Position numbers and translations under genes: made by a program. Positions 1-5,340 of a stretch of DNA of 8,183 nucleotides are shown here, piece by piece. Within the stretch, counting starts at the first letter, position 1. Every line of letters begins with the position of its first letter. The notes under the pieces were generated by a model. That model worked only from the letters and a program-made list of their open reading frames with translations. It searched no databases and was not told where the DNA came from. The DNA comes from Deltaproteobacteria bacterium (GTDB lineage: Bacteria > Desulfobacterota_B > Binatia > UBA9968), in NCBI GenBank assembly GCA_027297485.1, contig JAPUHZ010000447.1:1-8183 (forward strand), written 5' to 3'.

Positions 1-1747
1 GCGCGGCTACTCGAGCAGCGGTTGAGGGGAGGAGCTGCATTAACCCAAAGGCCGATGCCGGGGAAAGCGCCTTAGGATCAAAAAGGCTCTCTTGACGAAT
101 CAACGCTAGTATCAAATAGGGGTCCAGCCCTCTCTTATCTGCCTTCTTCTGAATCATCTCCCAATAGACCAAGGGGTAGCGGTAACGTTCCAGCTCATCA
201 GACGGGTGATGAGTCTGGTTGGCCAGGGCAACGCTGCGGGCATAGGCCCGGGTTCTGGCATACTCGCGTATCAGGATAAGGTTCAAAGAGAGATCCCCGC
301 TGCTCAGAGTTTTGATTTTATCTAGCTCAGAGACGGCTAGATGGTCCAAAGAGATCTCGGCTAATTCCTGGGCCCGGGAGAGATGAAAGGAGACGCTTGG
401 ACTGAGGGGGGGAGTGGGGTTTGGAGAGAGGGGAGGGCTTGTCGCCTTTCTTTTCTCAACCACCACTCCCATTTTTTTCAGCATTCTGGTGGCCCGTCCC
501 CTATAGTAGCCGGCCTCCTGTCCCTTTAGGACCTGGAGAAAAATCTGTTTCGCCTCTTCAGAACGCCCTATCCTCTCGGTCGTGCGGGCTTGCCAGTAAA
601 GGGCTGCGGTTTTGTAGCGCGCTGCGCCTTTGTTTGCGGCGAGACCCTTAAAGGCGGTGCGTGCACGACTATAATCTGCTTGAATGTAATGGATCCACGC
701 CAATCTCCATGCGGCCGCCTCGCGCAGTTGGCTGTCAGGAAATATCTTGGAAAAGTTCCGGTAAATGCGCAGGGCCTCTCCCGGTCTTTTCAGGGATTCG
801 TAGATGCGCGCCAAGGCAAAAGTTGCGGAGTCGAGGAAAGCGCTTCTGGGGTAGCGTTCTTTCAGTTGCATAAAGTGCTCGAGGGCCTTGAGATTGTCAT
901 CCCGATTCCAATAGATTCGGGCCAGGCGATAGAGGGCGTTCGAGGCTTCAGAGCTTTTAGGATATTCCCGTACGATCTGACCCAGAATGGATATCGCTTT
1001 TTCCCCTCTCCGTGAACCTCGATAGACATTAGCCAGGCCCATGAGGAAGGGCGGACGGAGACTGCCCTCAGGGACAAGATCGAGGAGCTTGAGGTACACT
1101 CTTTCCGCTTCCTGATATTCTCGCTCCCGCAATAAGAGTTCCCCTTCGTCCGATAAGGCCTCGGGGCTCGTCAGGCCAAAGGGCTGTGGGTGCTGTTCTC
1201 TTAGCCTTTTCACCTTTTTTCTGGCCTCAGCTGCCCAGGGGGAGAGGGGGGAGGAATGGCGCAATGCTTGGTAAAGGGAGTATGCCTGGTTTAATTCTCG
1301 TTTGGCCTCGTATATCTGGCCAAGGAGATAGAGAGCCTCATCGGAAAATTCTTTTTTAACTCTCCCGGTTCGGAGTGTGCGAAGTTCCCCGATGGCTTTT
1401 GAGTAATTTTTCTCCGCCAGGGAGATTATCGCTAACTGAAGCTGCGCATGAGAAGACCAGACGCTTTGAGGAAACCTCTGTTTGAGTTGGGCGAGATAGT
1501 TACGTGCGCTGCTCAAATTGTCGCGGTCCAGGGAGATCGTGCCGAGAAAATAGAGGCTGTAGTCCTCCAAGGGTGATTTGAGATCTAAGGTTTTGAGAAA
1601 AAGATCCTCTGCCTGAGAGTGATCCCTTTGAGAAAAAAGGGCATAGGCCTTGGAAAAAAGCTCGCGGGACTCTTCCGCTTCGGAGTGGAGCTGATGCGGC
1701 AAAGAGAGGTAGAGAAGGAGGAAAAAGAAAGTTAAGAACCCTTTCAT
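1..1747 (-). CDS. slt: Soluble lytic murein transglycosylase (Slt70-like, GH23), 3' end cut by window edge
   Basis: Cleaves the MurNAc-GlcNAc bond of peptidoglycan in the periplasm, forming 1,6-anhydro ends. The first 582 codons are present, open from ATG at 1747 to the window start without a stop. An in-frame TAA at 1765-1763 fixes this start; no strong ribosome site precedes it. Residue 2 is Lys and residues 4-16 are strongly hydrophobic, a signal peptide. Residues about 25-430 are helical TPR-type repeats rich in the A-L-Y/F-x-L-A/G-x-I-Y pattern (for example near 135-165, 265-298 and 302-338), matching the superhelical ring of Slt70. A Pro/Ser-rich linker sits at about 435-451. The GH23 domain starts near Y524: the IRQES motif puts the catalytic Glu at E553, followed by SPASAFGLMQLLPSTA (562-577), the usual GLMQ motif. 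E. coli Slt is about 645 aa, so perhaps 100-150 residues are missing. It is divergent from the CoxG-like gene. Confidence 0.95.
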   Translation of the reverse strand, partial: MKGFLTFFFLLLYLSLPHQLHSEAEESRELFSKAYALFSQRDHSQAEDLFLKTLDLKSPLEDYSLYFLGTISLDRDNLSSARNYLAQLKQRFPQSVWSSHAQLQLAIISLAEKNYSKAIGELRTLRTGRVKKEFSDEALYLLGQIYEAKRELNQAYSLYQALRHSSPLSPWAAEARKKVKRLREQHPQPFGLTSPEALSDEGELLLREREYQEAERVYLKLLDLVPEGSLRPPFLMGLANVYRGSRRGEKAISILGQIVREYPKSSEASNALYRLARIYWNRDDNLKALEHFMQLKERYPRSAFLDSATFALARIYESLKRPGEALRIYRNFSKIFPDSQLREAAAWRLAWIHYIQADYSRARTAFKGLAANKGAARYKTAALYWQARTTERIGRSEEAKQIFLQVLKGQEAGYYRGRATRMLKKMGVVVEKRKATSPPLSPNPTPPLSPSVSFHLSRAQELAEISLDHLAVSELDKIKTLSSGDLSLNLILIREYARTRAYARSVALANQTHHPSDELERYRYPLVYWEMIQKKADKRGLDPYLILALIRQESLFDPKALSPASAFGLMQLLPSTAARVAA

Positions 1748-1759
1748 GACCTGTAGGCG

Positions 1760-1788
1760 AGTTTAAAGGAGGATAAGAGAGGATTCAA
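1760..1788 (-). promoter_or_regulatory. Weak candidate promoter for the slt-like gene
   Basis: On the minus strand TTGAAT (1788-1783) and TAAACT (1765-1760) are separated by 17 bp, each matching the sigma70 consensus at 4 of 6 bases. The implied transcript would begin only about six bases before the ATG at 1747. That leaves almost no leader, which fits the absence of a clear ribosome binding site but also weakens the call. Confidence 0.25.
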
Positions 1789-1813
1789 CTCCCTGATCCG
1801 TCGATAAGGGGCA

Positions 1814-1936
1814 CTTGCTTCGTTGTCGCTTCGGGCTCGCATCCTCACGTACTGCTCCGTACGCTCCGGTGCAATCCCTCACTCCGCCTTGCACCCGCCG
1901 CCTTCTCGCCGGCCAGGGGTTTTAAGGCGTTGCAAG
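1814..1936. repeat. Palindromic REP-like repeat, copy A (degenerate)
   Basis: This non-coding block lies between divergent genes. It contains the hairpin CGTAC-TGCTCC-GTACG (1848-1863), TGCAA/TTGCA inverted arms just after it, and CTTGC (1814-1818) against GCAAG (1932-1936) at its edges. Its centre resembles the element at 3951-4105: both have TTCGTTG, then CGCTT, a CGCTC-type stretch, and the same CGTAC...GTACG hairpin. It looks like a diverged or partial member of a dispersed intergenic repeat family. The exact edges are uncertain. Confidence 0.5.
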
Positions 1937-1970
1937 CTTGTGGACGGGTTAGGGTAAGCTGGGGCAGTAT

Positions 1971-1976
1971 TGTAAT
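1971..1976 (+). promoter_or_regulatory. Weak candidate -10 box upstream of the CoxG-like gene
   Basis: TGTAAT matches the TATAAT consensus at five of six positions and lies about 45 bp before the TTG start at 2022. The only -35-like hexamer at a suitable distance is TTAGGG, 16 bp upstream, which is poor. It may still be the promoter of this monocistronic gene. Confidence 0.22.
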
Positions 1977-2008
1977 TTTGGGGGATAAACATTATGGTCC
2001 TGTCAAAA

Positions 2009-2015
2009 AGGAGGG
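2009..2015 (+). promoter_or_regulatory. Ribosome binding site that decides a TTG start
   Basis: AGGAGGG ends six bases before the TTG at 2022. In this frame there is no ATG or GTG between the upstream stop TAA (1986-1988) and 2022. The ATG at 1994 is in a different frame. This strong Shine-Dalgarno therefore marks the TTG as the start. Confidence 0.8.
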
Positions 2016-2021
2016 ACTCTT

Positions 2022-2453
2022 TTGAAAATCGAGGGCAGTTACACCTTTAAGGCATCCAGAAAGCGAGTCTGGGATCTGTTGCTGGATCCAAAGATCATGG
2101 CTCAGTGTATGCCAGGATGTGAGGGTCTTGAGGAGGTTGGCCCGGATCAATATGAGGCGACGATGAAGATCGGCATTGCAGCGGTCAAGGGAACTTACAA
2201 AGGAAAGGTCTCGATCAAAGAGAAGCAGGCCCCTGTCCACTATGTCCTGAGTGGTGAAGGGTCGGGAGGTCCCGGTTTCATCCAGGGGGAGATGGCCATG
2301 GACCTTGATGAGAAAAATGGTGAGACCATTCTCAGATACAGCGCGGACGCCAAGGTGGGGGGATTGATCGCAGGGGTAGGACAAAGGATGATTGGGGGGA
2401 TTGCCAAAGTGACCGTGGAGCAGTTCTTTAAGAAGATGGAGAGTTTTATTTAA
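2022..2453 (+). CDS. CoxG-family SRPBCC domain protein (CO dehydrogenase subunit G-like)
   Basis: A 143-aa small alpha/beta protein of the CoxG branch (START/SRPBCC helix-grip fold). The hallmarks are visible: an N-terminal beta strand MKIEGSYTF, the helix-start stretch VWDLLLDP, the CMPGCEGLEEVGPDQYEA segment (29-46), the GxxxVKGTYKGKV strand pair (51-63), a Gly-rich loop near 77-84, and the glycine-rich C-terminal helix region VGGLIAGVGQRMIGG (112-126) followed by a final helix. The family was named from the cox operon of carboxydotrophs, where CoxG helps link CO dehydrogenase to the membrane. No coxMSL or molybdenum hydroxylase gene is present here, and the protein lacks the long C-terminal anchor of longer CoxG proteins. 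A general lipid, quinone or hydrophobic-ligand binding role is the most that can be inferred. Translation starts at TTG. The 3' end overlaps the convergent M23 gene by 8 bp. Confidence 0.87.
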   Translation: MKIEGSYTFKASRKRVWDLLLDPKIMAQCMPGCEGLEEVGPDQYEATMKIGIAAVKGTYKGKVSIKEKQAPVHYVLSGEGSGGPGFIQGEMAMDLDEKNGETILRYSADAKVGGLIAGVGQRMIGGIAKVTVEQFFKKMESFI

Positions 2454-3234
2454 TGAGTTTGCGGCGTGGATCGATGGGAACGCCGTTAATGCGCACCTCA
2501 TAATGAAGATGAGGATTTGTGCTTTTGCCCGTATTTCCGACAATTGCGATCTGCTGCCCCTTGCGGACTCGATCTCCCTTTTTGACCTGAATCTTCGATA
2601 GATGTGCGTATCGGGTGGTAATTCCTTGACCGTGGTTTAAGCCCAAAGTTCGACCGTTGACCTTGCTTCTTTTGACAGTATCCACGACCCCATCCCCCGG
2701 CGCGTAGACCGGAGTCCCTATGGGCTTTGGAATATCGAGTCCCGAATGGAACTCCGGTTTCCCTGTCCAAGGATCACGCCGCATCCCGACCCCTGAGCTT
2801 ACCCGGCCGTTGACAGGCCAAGCAGAAGGGATGGAGGCGATCAGGCGCTCGAGTTCGCTCTGGAGCGAGACGAGGCTGTTTTCCAGCTCCTTTACCGAGT
2901 AATGACCGTTGGTAGAGGATCTGTGTCGAGGCGGGAGGGAGGCCTGGACCTTTCCCTGAAGCCCTTTCCAGTTGGCAAGAAGTAGCTGGAGATCCTTGGT
3001 TCGTTTTTTCAAGGCTGATAATTGTTCTCTCTGGGCCTTGGCCTCCGCTATGAACTGATGGATTTCTTTTGTTTGAACTTTCATCAACACGTAATCGCCC
3101 AATAGCCACCCGCTGGTGCCTAGCAGAATAACTGCCCCCAATAGGAGATAGCGAATCAACCTTTGGGAAAGGATGAGACGGCGAATCCGGGTTCCCCGCC
3201 ACGGGAGGATAAGGATCGAGTATTTTCTATCCAT
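2446..3234 (-). CDS. Membrane-anchored M23 (LytM) family metallopeptidase
   Basis: A 262-aa predicted zinc endopeptidase that cuts peptidoglycan peptide cross-bridges. The N-terminus is basic, a single membrane segment spans about residues 29-46, and a coiled-coil stretch covers about 52-92. A second helical stretch (114-134) leads into the LytM domain (about 140-260). Zinc ligands and catalytic residues are all in place: HSGLD (H163, D167), YAHL (H211) and HLH (H242, H244), so it should be an active enzyme rather than a degenerate EnvC/NlpD-type regulator. The ATG lies 11 bp after the bactofilin stop, so the two form an operon. This pairing is known elsewhere, for example bactofilin with LmdC-type peptidases and CcmA with Csd1 in Helicobacter, where the cytoskeletal polymer positions the hydrolase for cell shape. 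The ribosome site is modest (GCAGAGAG directly before ATG). The gene ends inside the 3' end of the CoxG-like gene. Confidence 0.95.
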   Translation of the reverse strand: MDRKYSILILPWRGTRIRRLILSQRLIRYLLLGAVILLGTSGWLLGDYVLMKVQTKEIHQFIAEAKAQREQLSALKKRTKDLQLLLANWKGLQGKVQASLPPRHRSSTNGHYSVKELENSLVSLQSELERLIASIPSAWPVNGRVSSGVGMRRDPWTGKPEFHSGLDIPKPIGTPVYAPGDGVVDTVKRSKVNGRTLGLNHGQGITTRYAHLSKIQVKKGDRVRKGQQIAIVGNTGKSTNPHLHYEVRINGVPIDPRRKLIK

Positions 3235-3245
3235 CTCTCTGCTGC

Positions 3246-3629
3246 TTAGGAACTCTTCTGGCTCGCCAGAAGCTCCTCGGCTTTCATCTTACAGTGGCCG
3301 TCAAAGACCACGCCCTCTTCCAGTACCAGTACGGGGGTTATAATATCGCCGAAGATGCGGGCGGTCGGCCGTAGCTCGACGCGCTCTCGAGCAATGAGAC
3401 TGCCTGTGATCTGTCCGCTCACGACGGCAACACCCACTTGCACCTCGCCCTTAAGCTCTCCTGTCTCTCCCAGAAGGAGAGTATCCGATGAGAATAGTTC
3501 TCCTTGGAATTTCCCGTTCAGGACCACCGTCCCGGAACAAACGAAACGCCCTTCGAGATCACACCCTTGATCGATCACAGACGTCGAGGCTTGGTCGGGG
3601 GCTAAACTGTTAGCTCTCCAGCGCCACAT
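3246..3629 (-). CDS. Bactofilin (polymer-forming cytoskeletal protein, DUF583)
   Basis: A 127-aa bactofilin, a cytoplasmic beta-helical protein that self-assembles into filaments without nucleotide and docks on the inner membrane. The core (about 17-115) shows the short-period beta-helix pattern with recurrent glycines: VIDQGCDLEGRF, VLNGKFQGEL, LKGEVQVGVAVVSGQITG and ARIFGDIITPVLVLEEG. The N-terminal MWRWR before a flexible segment resembles the short hydrophobic/aromatic membrane-targeting peptides reported for bactofilins. The C-terminal tail is short and polar. A clear ribosome site, AAGGAGC (3643-3637), sits seven bases before ATG. It is the first gene of the operon with the M23 peptidase and is preceded by a good promoter and a leader of about 120 nt. 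A shape-determining or wall-remodelling scaffold role is inferred from the family and this neighbour. Confidence 0.95.
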   Translation of the reverse strand: MWRWRANSLAPDQASTSVIDQGCDLEGRFVCSGTVVLNGKFQGELFSSDTLLLGETGELKGEVQVGVAVVSGQITGSLIARERVELRPTARIFGDIITPVLVLEEGVVFDGHCKMKAEELLASQKSS

Positions 3630-3685
3630 GGAATCTGCTCCTTATGTTAGTCCCGCAACCTAATTGGTAGCAGGCTGATTTTTTT

Positions 3686-3755
3686 GCCAGGCATAAGCGC
3701 CTTGTTTTCAAAGTGTAAAAAAATATAACAGTGTAGATAGAGCCAGGCAAAAGCG
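3686..3755. repeat. Pair of 14-bp direct repeats in the bactofilin promoter/leader
   Basis: GCCAGGCATAAGCG (3686-3699) and GCCAGGCAAAAGCG (3742-3755) differ at one base and start 56 bp apart. The first is embedded in TGCCAGGCA, itself an inverted repeat around a central A. The upstream copy overlaps the expected transcription start of the bactofilin operon and the other lies in its leader, a placement that suits a regulator binding site or an RNA element. No known motif is recognised. Confidence 0.45.
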
Positions 3756-3760
3756 AGGAG

Positions 3761-3790
3761 ATAATATCCCGACTATTAAACGCTTGTCAA
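3761..3790 (-). promoter_or_regulatory. Sigma70-type promoter of the bactofilin-M23 operon
   Basis: On the minus strand a perfect -35 box TTGACA (3790-3785) is followed after 18 bp by TATTAT (3766-3761), five of six bases matching the -10 consensus. Transcription would start near 3754, giving a leader of about 125 nt before the bactofilin ATG at 3629. An AT-rich palindrome lies just upstream. Confidence 0.65.
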
Positions 3791-3803
3791 TCGAAAATTG
3801 AGG

Positions 3804-3818
3804 TTAGTTTAAAACTAA
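3804..3818. promoter_or_regulatory. AT-rich 15-bp palindrome upstream of the bactofilin promoter
   Basis: TTAGTTTAAAACTAA consists of perfect 7-base inverted arms around one central base. It ends 13 bp upstream of the -35 box on the minus strand. Position and composition suit either an UP element or a dimeric regulator site; nothing in the sequence distinguishes these. Confidence 0.35.
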
Positions 3819-3950
3819 AGAGTAAGCCTGCTCATGGGCCTTGTGAAAAGTATACCCAGTTCCTTCTCTAGCCCGTAAGAGTTAGGAAACATTAAGAAAA
3901 TAGGGACCCTAGTGAGCGTTGCATCTGAGGACAGTGAGGGTACAATTTTT

Positions 3951-4105
3951 AACAGCTTGTTGAAAAAGGCCCATCTGTTTCGTTGCGCTTGACCCGCTCG
4001 CTCCAACGTACGTTCTAAGTACGCCTTCGCTCACGGGTTTCTCGTGCACCCTGCATCTGGGACCTTTTTTACCAGGTTGAGAACAGAATTTTTCAACACT
4101 CTGTT
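3951..4105. mobile_element. MITE/REP-like palindromic element, copy B (155 bp)
   Basis: The ends are 17-bp terminal inverted repeats, AACAGCTTGTTGAAAAA (3951-3967) and TTTTTCAACACTCTGTT (4089-4105), matching at 15 of 17 positions. Inside is a second palindrome centred near 4015: AAAAAGG-CCCA at 3963-3973 against TGGGACCTTTTT (4058-4069), ACCCG (3992-3996) against CGGGT (4034-4038), and the hairpin CGTAC-GTTCTAA-GTACG (4007-4023). It has no coding capacity. This architecture fits a non-autonomous element moved in trans or a REP/BIME-type repeat. No target-site duplication is obvious. The centre resembles the block at 1814-1936. Confidence 0.62.
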
Positions 4106-4263
4106 TAACCATAATACTATACCACGGCTATCACGTATCAAAATTTTTGATGCTTCCTCTAGGCTACGACTTCTATCATCACCCCAAGCTCTTGACGGAT
4201 CTATTCCTAATAGTGTGGTTCCTCAGGAAAAAACCTTCTGGGCGAAAAGGGGGTTCTAATCGT

Positions 4264-4326
4264 TTCAACTAGTTCAATCCGTTCAATTCGTCAGAAGAAA
4301 CCTTTGAATCCTTTGAACTGCTTGAA
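4264..4326. repeat. Six-box dyad: three TTCAA and three TTGAA boxes at 9-bp spacing
   Basis: TTCAA occurs at 4264, 4273 and 4282. Its complement TTGAA occurs at 4304, 4313 and 4322. Every adjacent pair on each side is exactly 9 bp apart and all three box pairs share the same centre, 4295. The best arms are GTTCAATCCGTTCAA (4272-4286) and TTGAACTGCTTGAAC (4313-4327), identical in pairing except for a 3-base internal mismatch. It could extrude as a cruciform, fold as an RNA hairpin with regular internal loops, or bind a protein array. Confidence 0.7.
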
Positions 4327-4337
4327 CGGGTTATTTC

Positions 4338-4369
4338 GGGGAGCGGACCCCTTGCGCTTCTCTGGCGCA
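4338..4369 (+). other. Two tandem small hairpins upstream of the GT2 gene
   Basis: GGGG-AGCGGA-CCCC (4338-4351) is followed immediately by TGCGC-TTCTCTG-GCGCA (4353-4369). They lie between the six-box dyad and the glycosyltransferase start. No T-run follows, so neither looks like an intrinsic terminator. They may belong to the same structured element or to the mRNA leader. Confidence 0.3.
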
Positions 4370-4434
4370 CCACACTTTCTGACTTAGAGCCGCTCTTGGC
4401 TTGCTTTGTTCCCAAAAACTAGGAAAGATAGGCG

Positions 4435-5340
4435 ATGATGCCCTTTGTGAGCGTTATCATTCCTACTTACAATCGTTGGTCGATGGTATGCGACGCCATC
4501 GAATCTGTCCTTAGTCAGAGTTATCAAGGGTTCGAGCTTATTGTGGTGGATGATGGGTCGGAGGATGGTACGGTTGAGAAGCTGTCGAGATACGGTTCCA
4601 GGCTTAGTGTGCTCTCTCAGCTTAAGCGTGGTGTAGCTGCGGCGCGTAACCTCGGCGTTCGTCGATCCTGCGGTAAATATCTGGCCTTCTTGGACTCCGA
4701 CGACCTGTGGCAACCGAGAAAGCTTGAAACGCAGGTGGCCTTTATGGAGACGCACCCGGAGGTCCAGATCTGTCAGACGGAGGAGATCTGGATACGGCAT
4801 GGAGTCAGGGTGAACCCGAAAAAAAGGCATCGCAAATCATCGGGGGATATCTTTTGTGCGAGCCTGGATCTCTGCCTGGTCAGCCCCTCGGCTGTAATGA
4901 TGACCAAAGAGCTGTTTGAAAGGCTGGGGGGATTCGATGAGGCATTTGCTGTCTGTGAGGATTACGATCTTTGGCTCCGTGTCGCTGTGGATACTTCGGT
5001 TTCCTTGATCCCTGAGCCTCTGGTATTAAAAAGGGGGGGGCACGAGGATCAGTTATCCCGTTCCACTTGGGGACTGGACCGCTTTCGTATCCTGGCGCTT
5101 CGGAACCTGCTTCACTCAGGCCTCCGAGGCGAAAGGAGGAGCTGGGTCGTGGAGGCCCTGGCCAAAAAGGTCGCTATTCTGGCCCAGGGCGCCAGGAAAA
5201 GGGGGAAAGAAAATAAAGCCTTAATTTATGAAAGTTTCTTAGCGGAATTTGTTGGGGGAATAGGCTATGATGGATCAGAAAATCCTCGATTACGGCAAGA
5301 AAAAGGGGTTTCACAAGAAGACTCTGGAGCGGTGGTTTAA
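4435..5340 (+). CDS. Family 2 glycosyltransferase (GT-A fold)
   Basis: A 301-aa inverting glycosyltransferase that moves a sugar from a nucleotide donor to an acceptor, probably for surface polysaccharide or LPS at the cytoplasmic face of the inner membrane. The N-terminal nucleotide-binding fold is classic: VSVIIPTYNR (5-14), VVDDGSEDGT (37-46), GVAAARNLG (66-74) and the metal-binding LDSDD (86-90). GGFDEAFAVCEDYDLWLR (165-182) supplies the acidic ED pair typical of the catalytic base region. There is no membrane helix. The donor sugar cannot be told. The start is ATG 4435 (a second ATG follows directly) behind AGGAAAG. The last 24 residues (278-301) are encoded in the region shared with the next gene; this hydrophilic tail looks unlike a conserved domain end and may be a late read-through extension. 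First gene of a three-gene operon. Confidence 0.94.
   Translation: MMPFVSVIIPTYNRWSMVCDAIESVLSQSYQGFELIVVDDGSEDGTVEKLSRYGSRLSVLSQLKRGVAAARNLGVRRSCGKYLAFLDSDDLWQPRKLETQVAFMETHPEVQICQTEEIWIRHGVRVNPKKRHRKSSGDIFCASLDLCLVSPSAVMMTKELFERLGGFDEAFAVCEDYDLWLRVAVDTSVSLIPEPLVLKRGGHEDQLSRSTWGLDRFRILALRNLLHSGLRGERRSWVVEALAKKVAILAQGARKRGKENKALIYESFLAEFVGGIGYDGSENPRLRQEKGVSQEDSGAVV

Larger units (their letters stand above)
3630..4434. other. Long non-coding region between the bactofilin operon and the GT2 operon
   Basis: These 805 bp have no credible gene: short open frames here have no family resemblance and cross the repeat. They hold the bactofilin promoter and leader (3630-3790), a palindrome (3804-3818), a short palindrome TAGGG-A-CCCTA (3901-3911), a MITE/REP-like element (3951-4105), an AT-rich stretch with no identifiable signal (4106-4260), a six-box dyad (4264-4326) and two small hairpins (4338-4369). 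I found no convincing promoter for the glycosyltransferase gene. Confidence 0.7.

Noticed and set aside
421..1077. Several open frames of 70-141 codons inside the lytic transglycosylase gene
   Set aside because: They lie in other frames of a continuous 582-codon reading frame with signal peptide, TPRs and catalytic domain; they are shadows.
1992..2543. A 183-codon minus-strand frame opposite the CoxG-like gene
   Set aside because: The plus-strand frame has clear family motifs and a strong ribosome site; the antisense translation has no recognisable features.
3686..3755. A known riboswitch in the bactofilin leader
   Set aside because: The repeated motif and flanking sequence do not show the conserved core of any riboswitch class I can recall, and the downstream genes are not typical riboswitch targets.
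3815..4112. Two open frames of 63 and 67 codons on the minus strand
   Set aside because: They run through the 3951-4105 element and its inverted ends, have Cys/Arg-rich low-plausibility translations and no upstream signals.
4193..4198. TTGACG as a -35 box for the glycosyltransferase operon
   Set aside because: No acceptable -10 hexamer lies 16-18 bp downstream.
4044..4259. A 71-codon open frame on the plus strand in the long spacer
   Set aside because: It starts inside the palindromic element, has no ribosome site and its translation resembles no protein; it is a chance frame in non-coding DNA.
4264..4326. A CRISPR array or an intrinsic terminator
   Set aside because: The boxes are 5 bp with 4-bp gaps and inverted halves, unlike CRISPR repeats and spacers; no T-run follows the hairpin.
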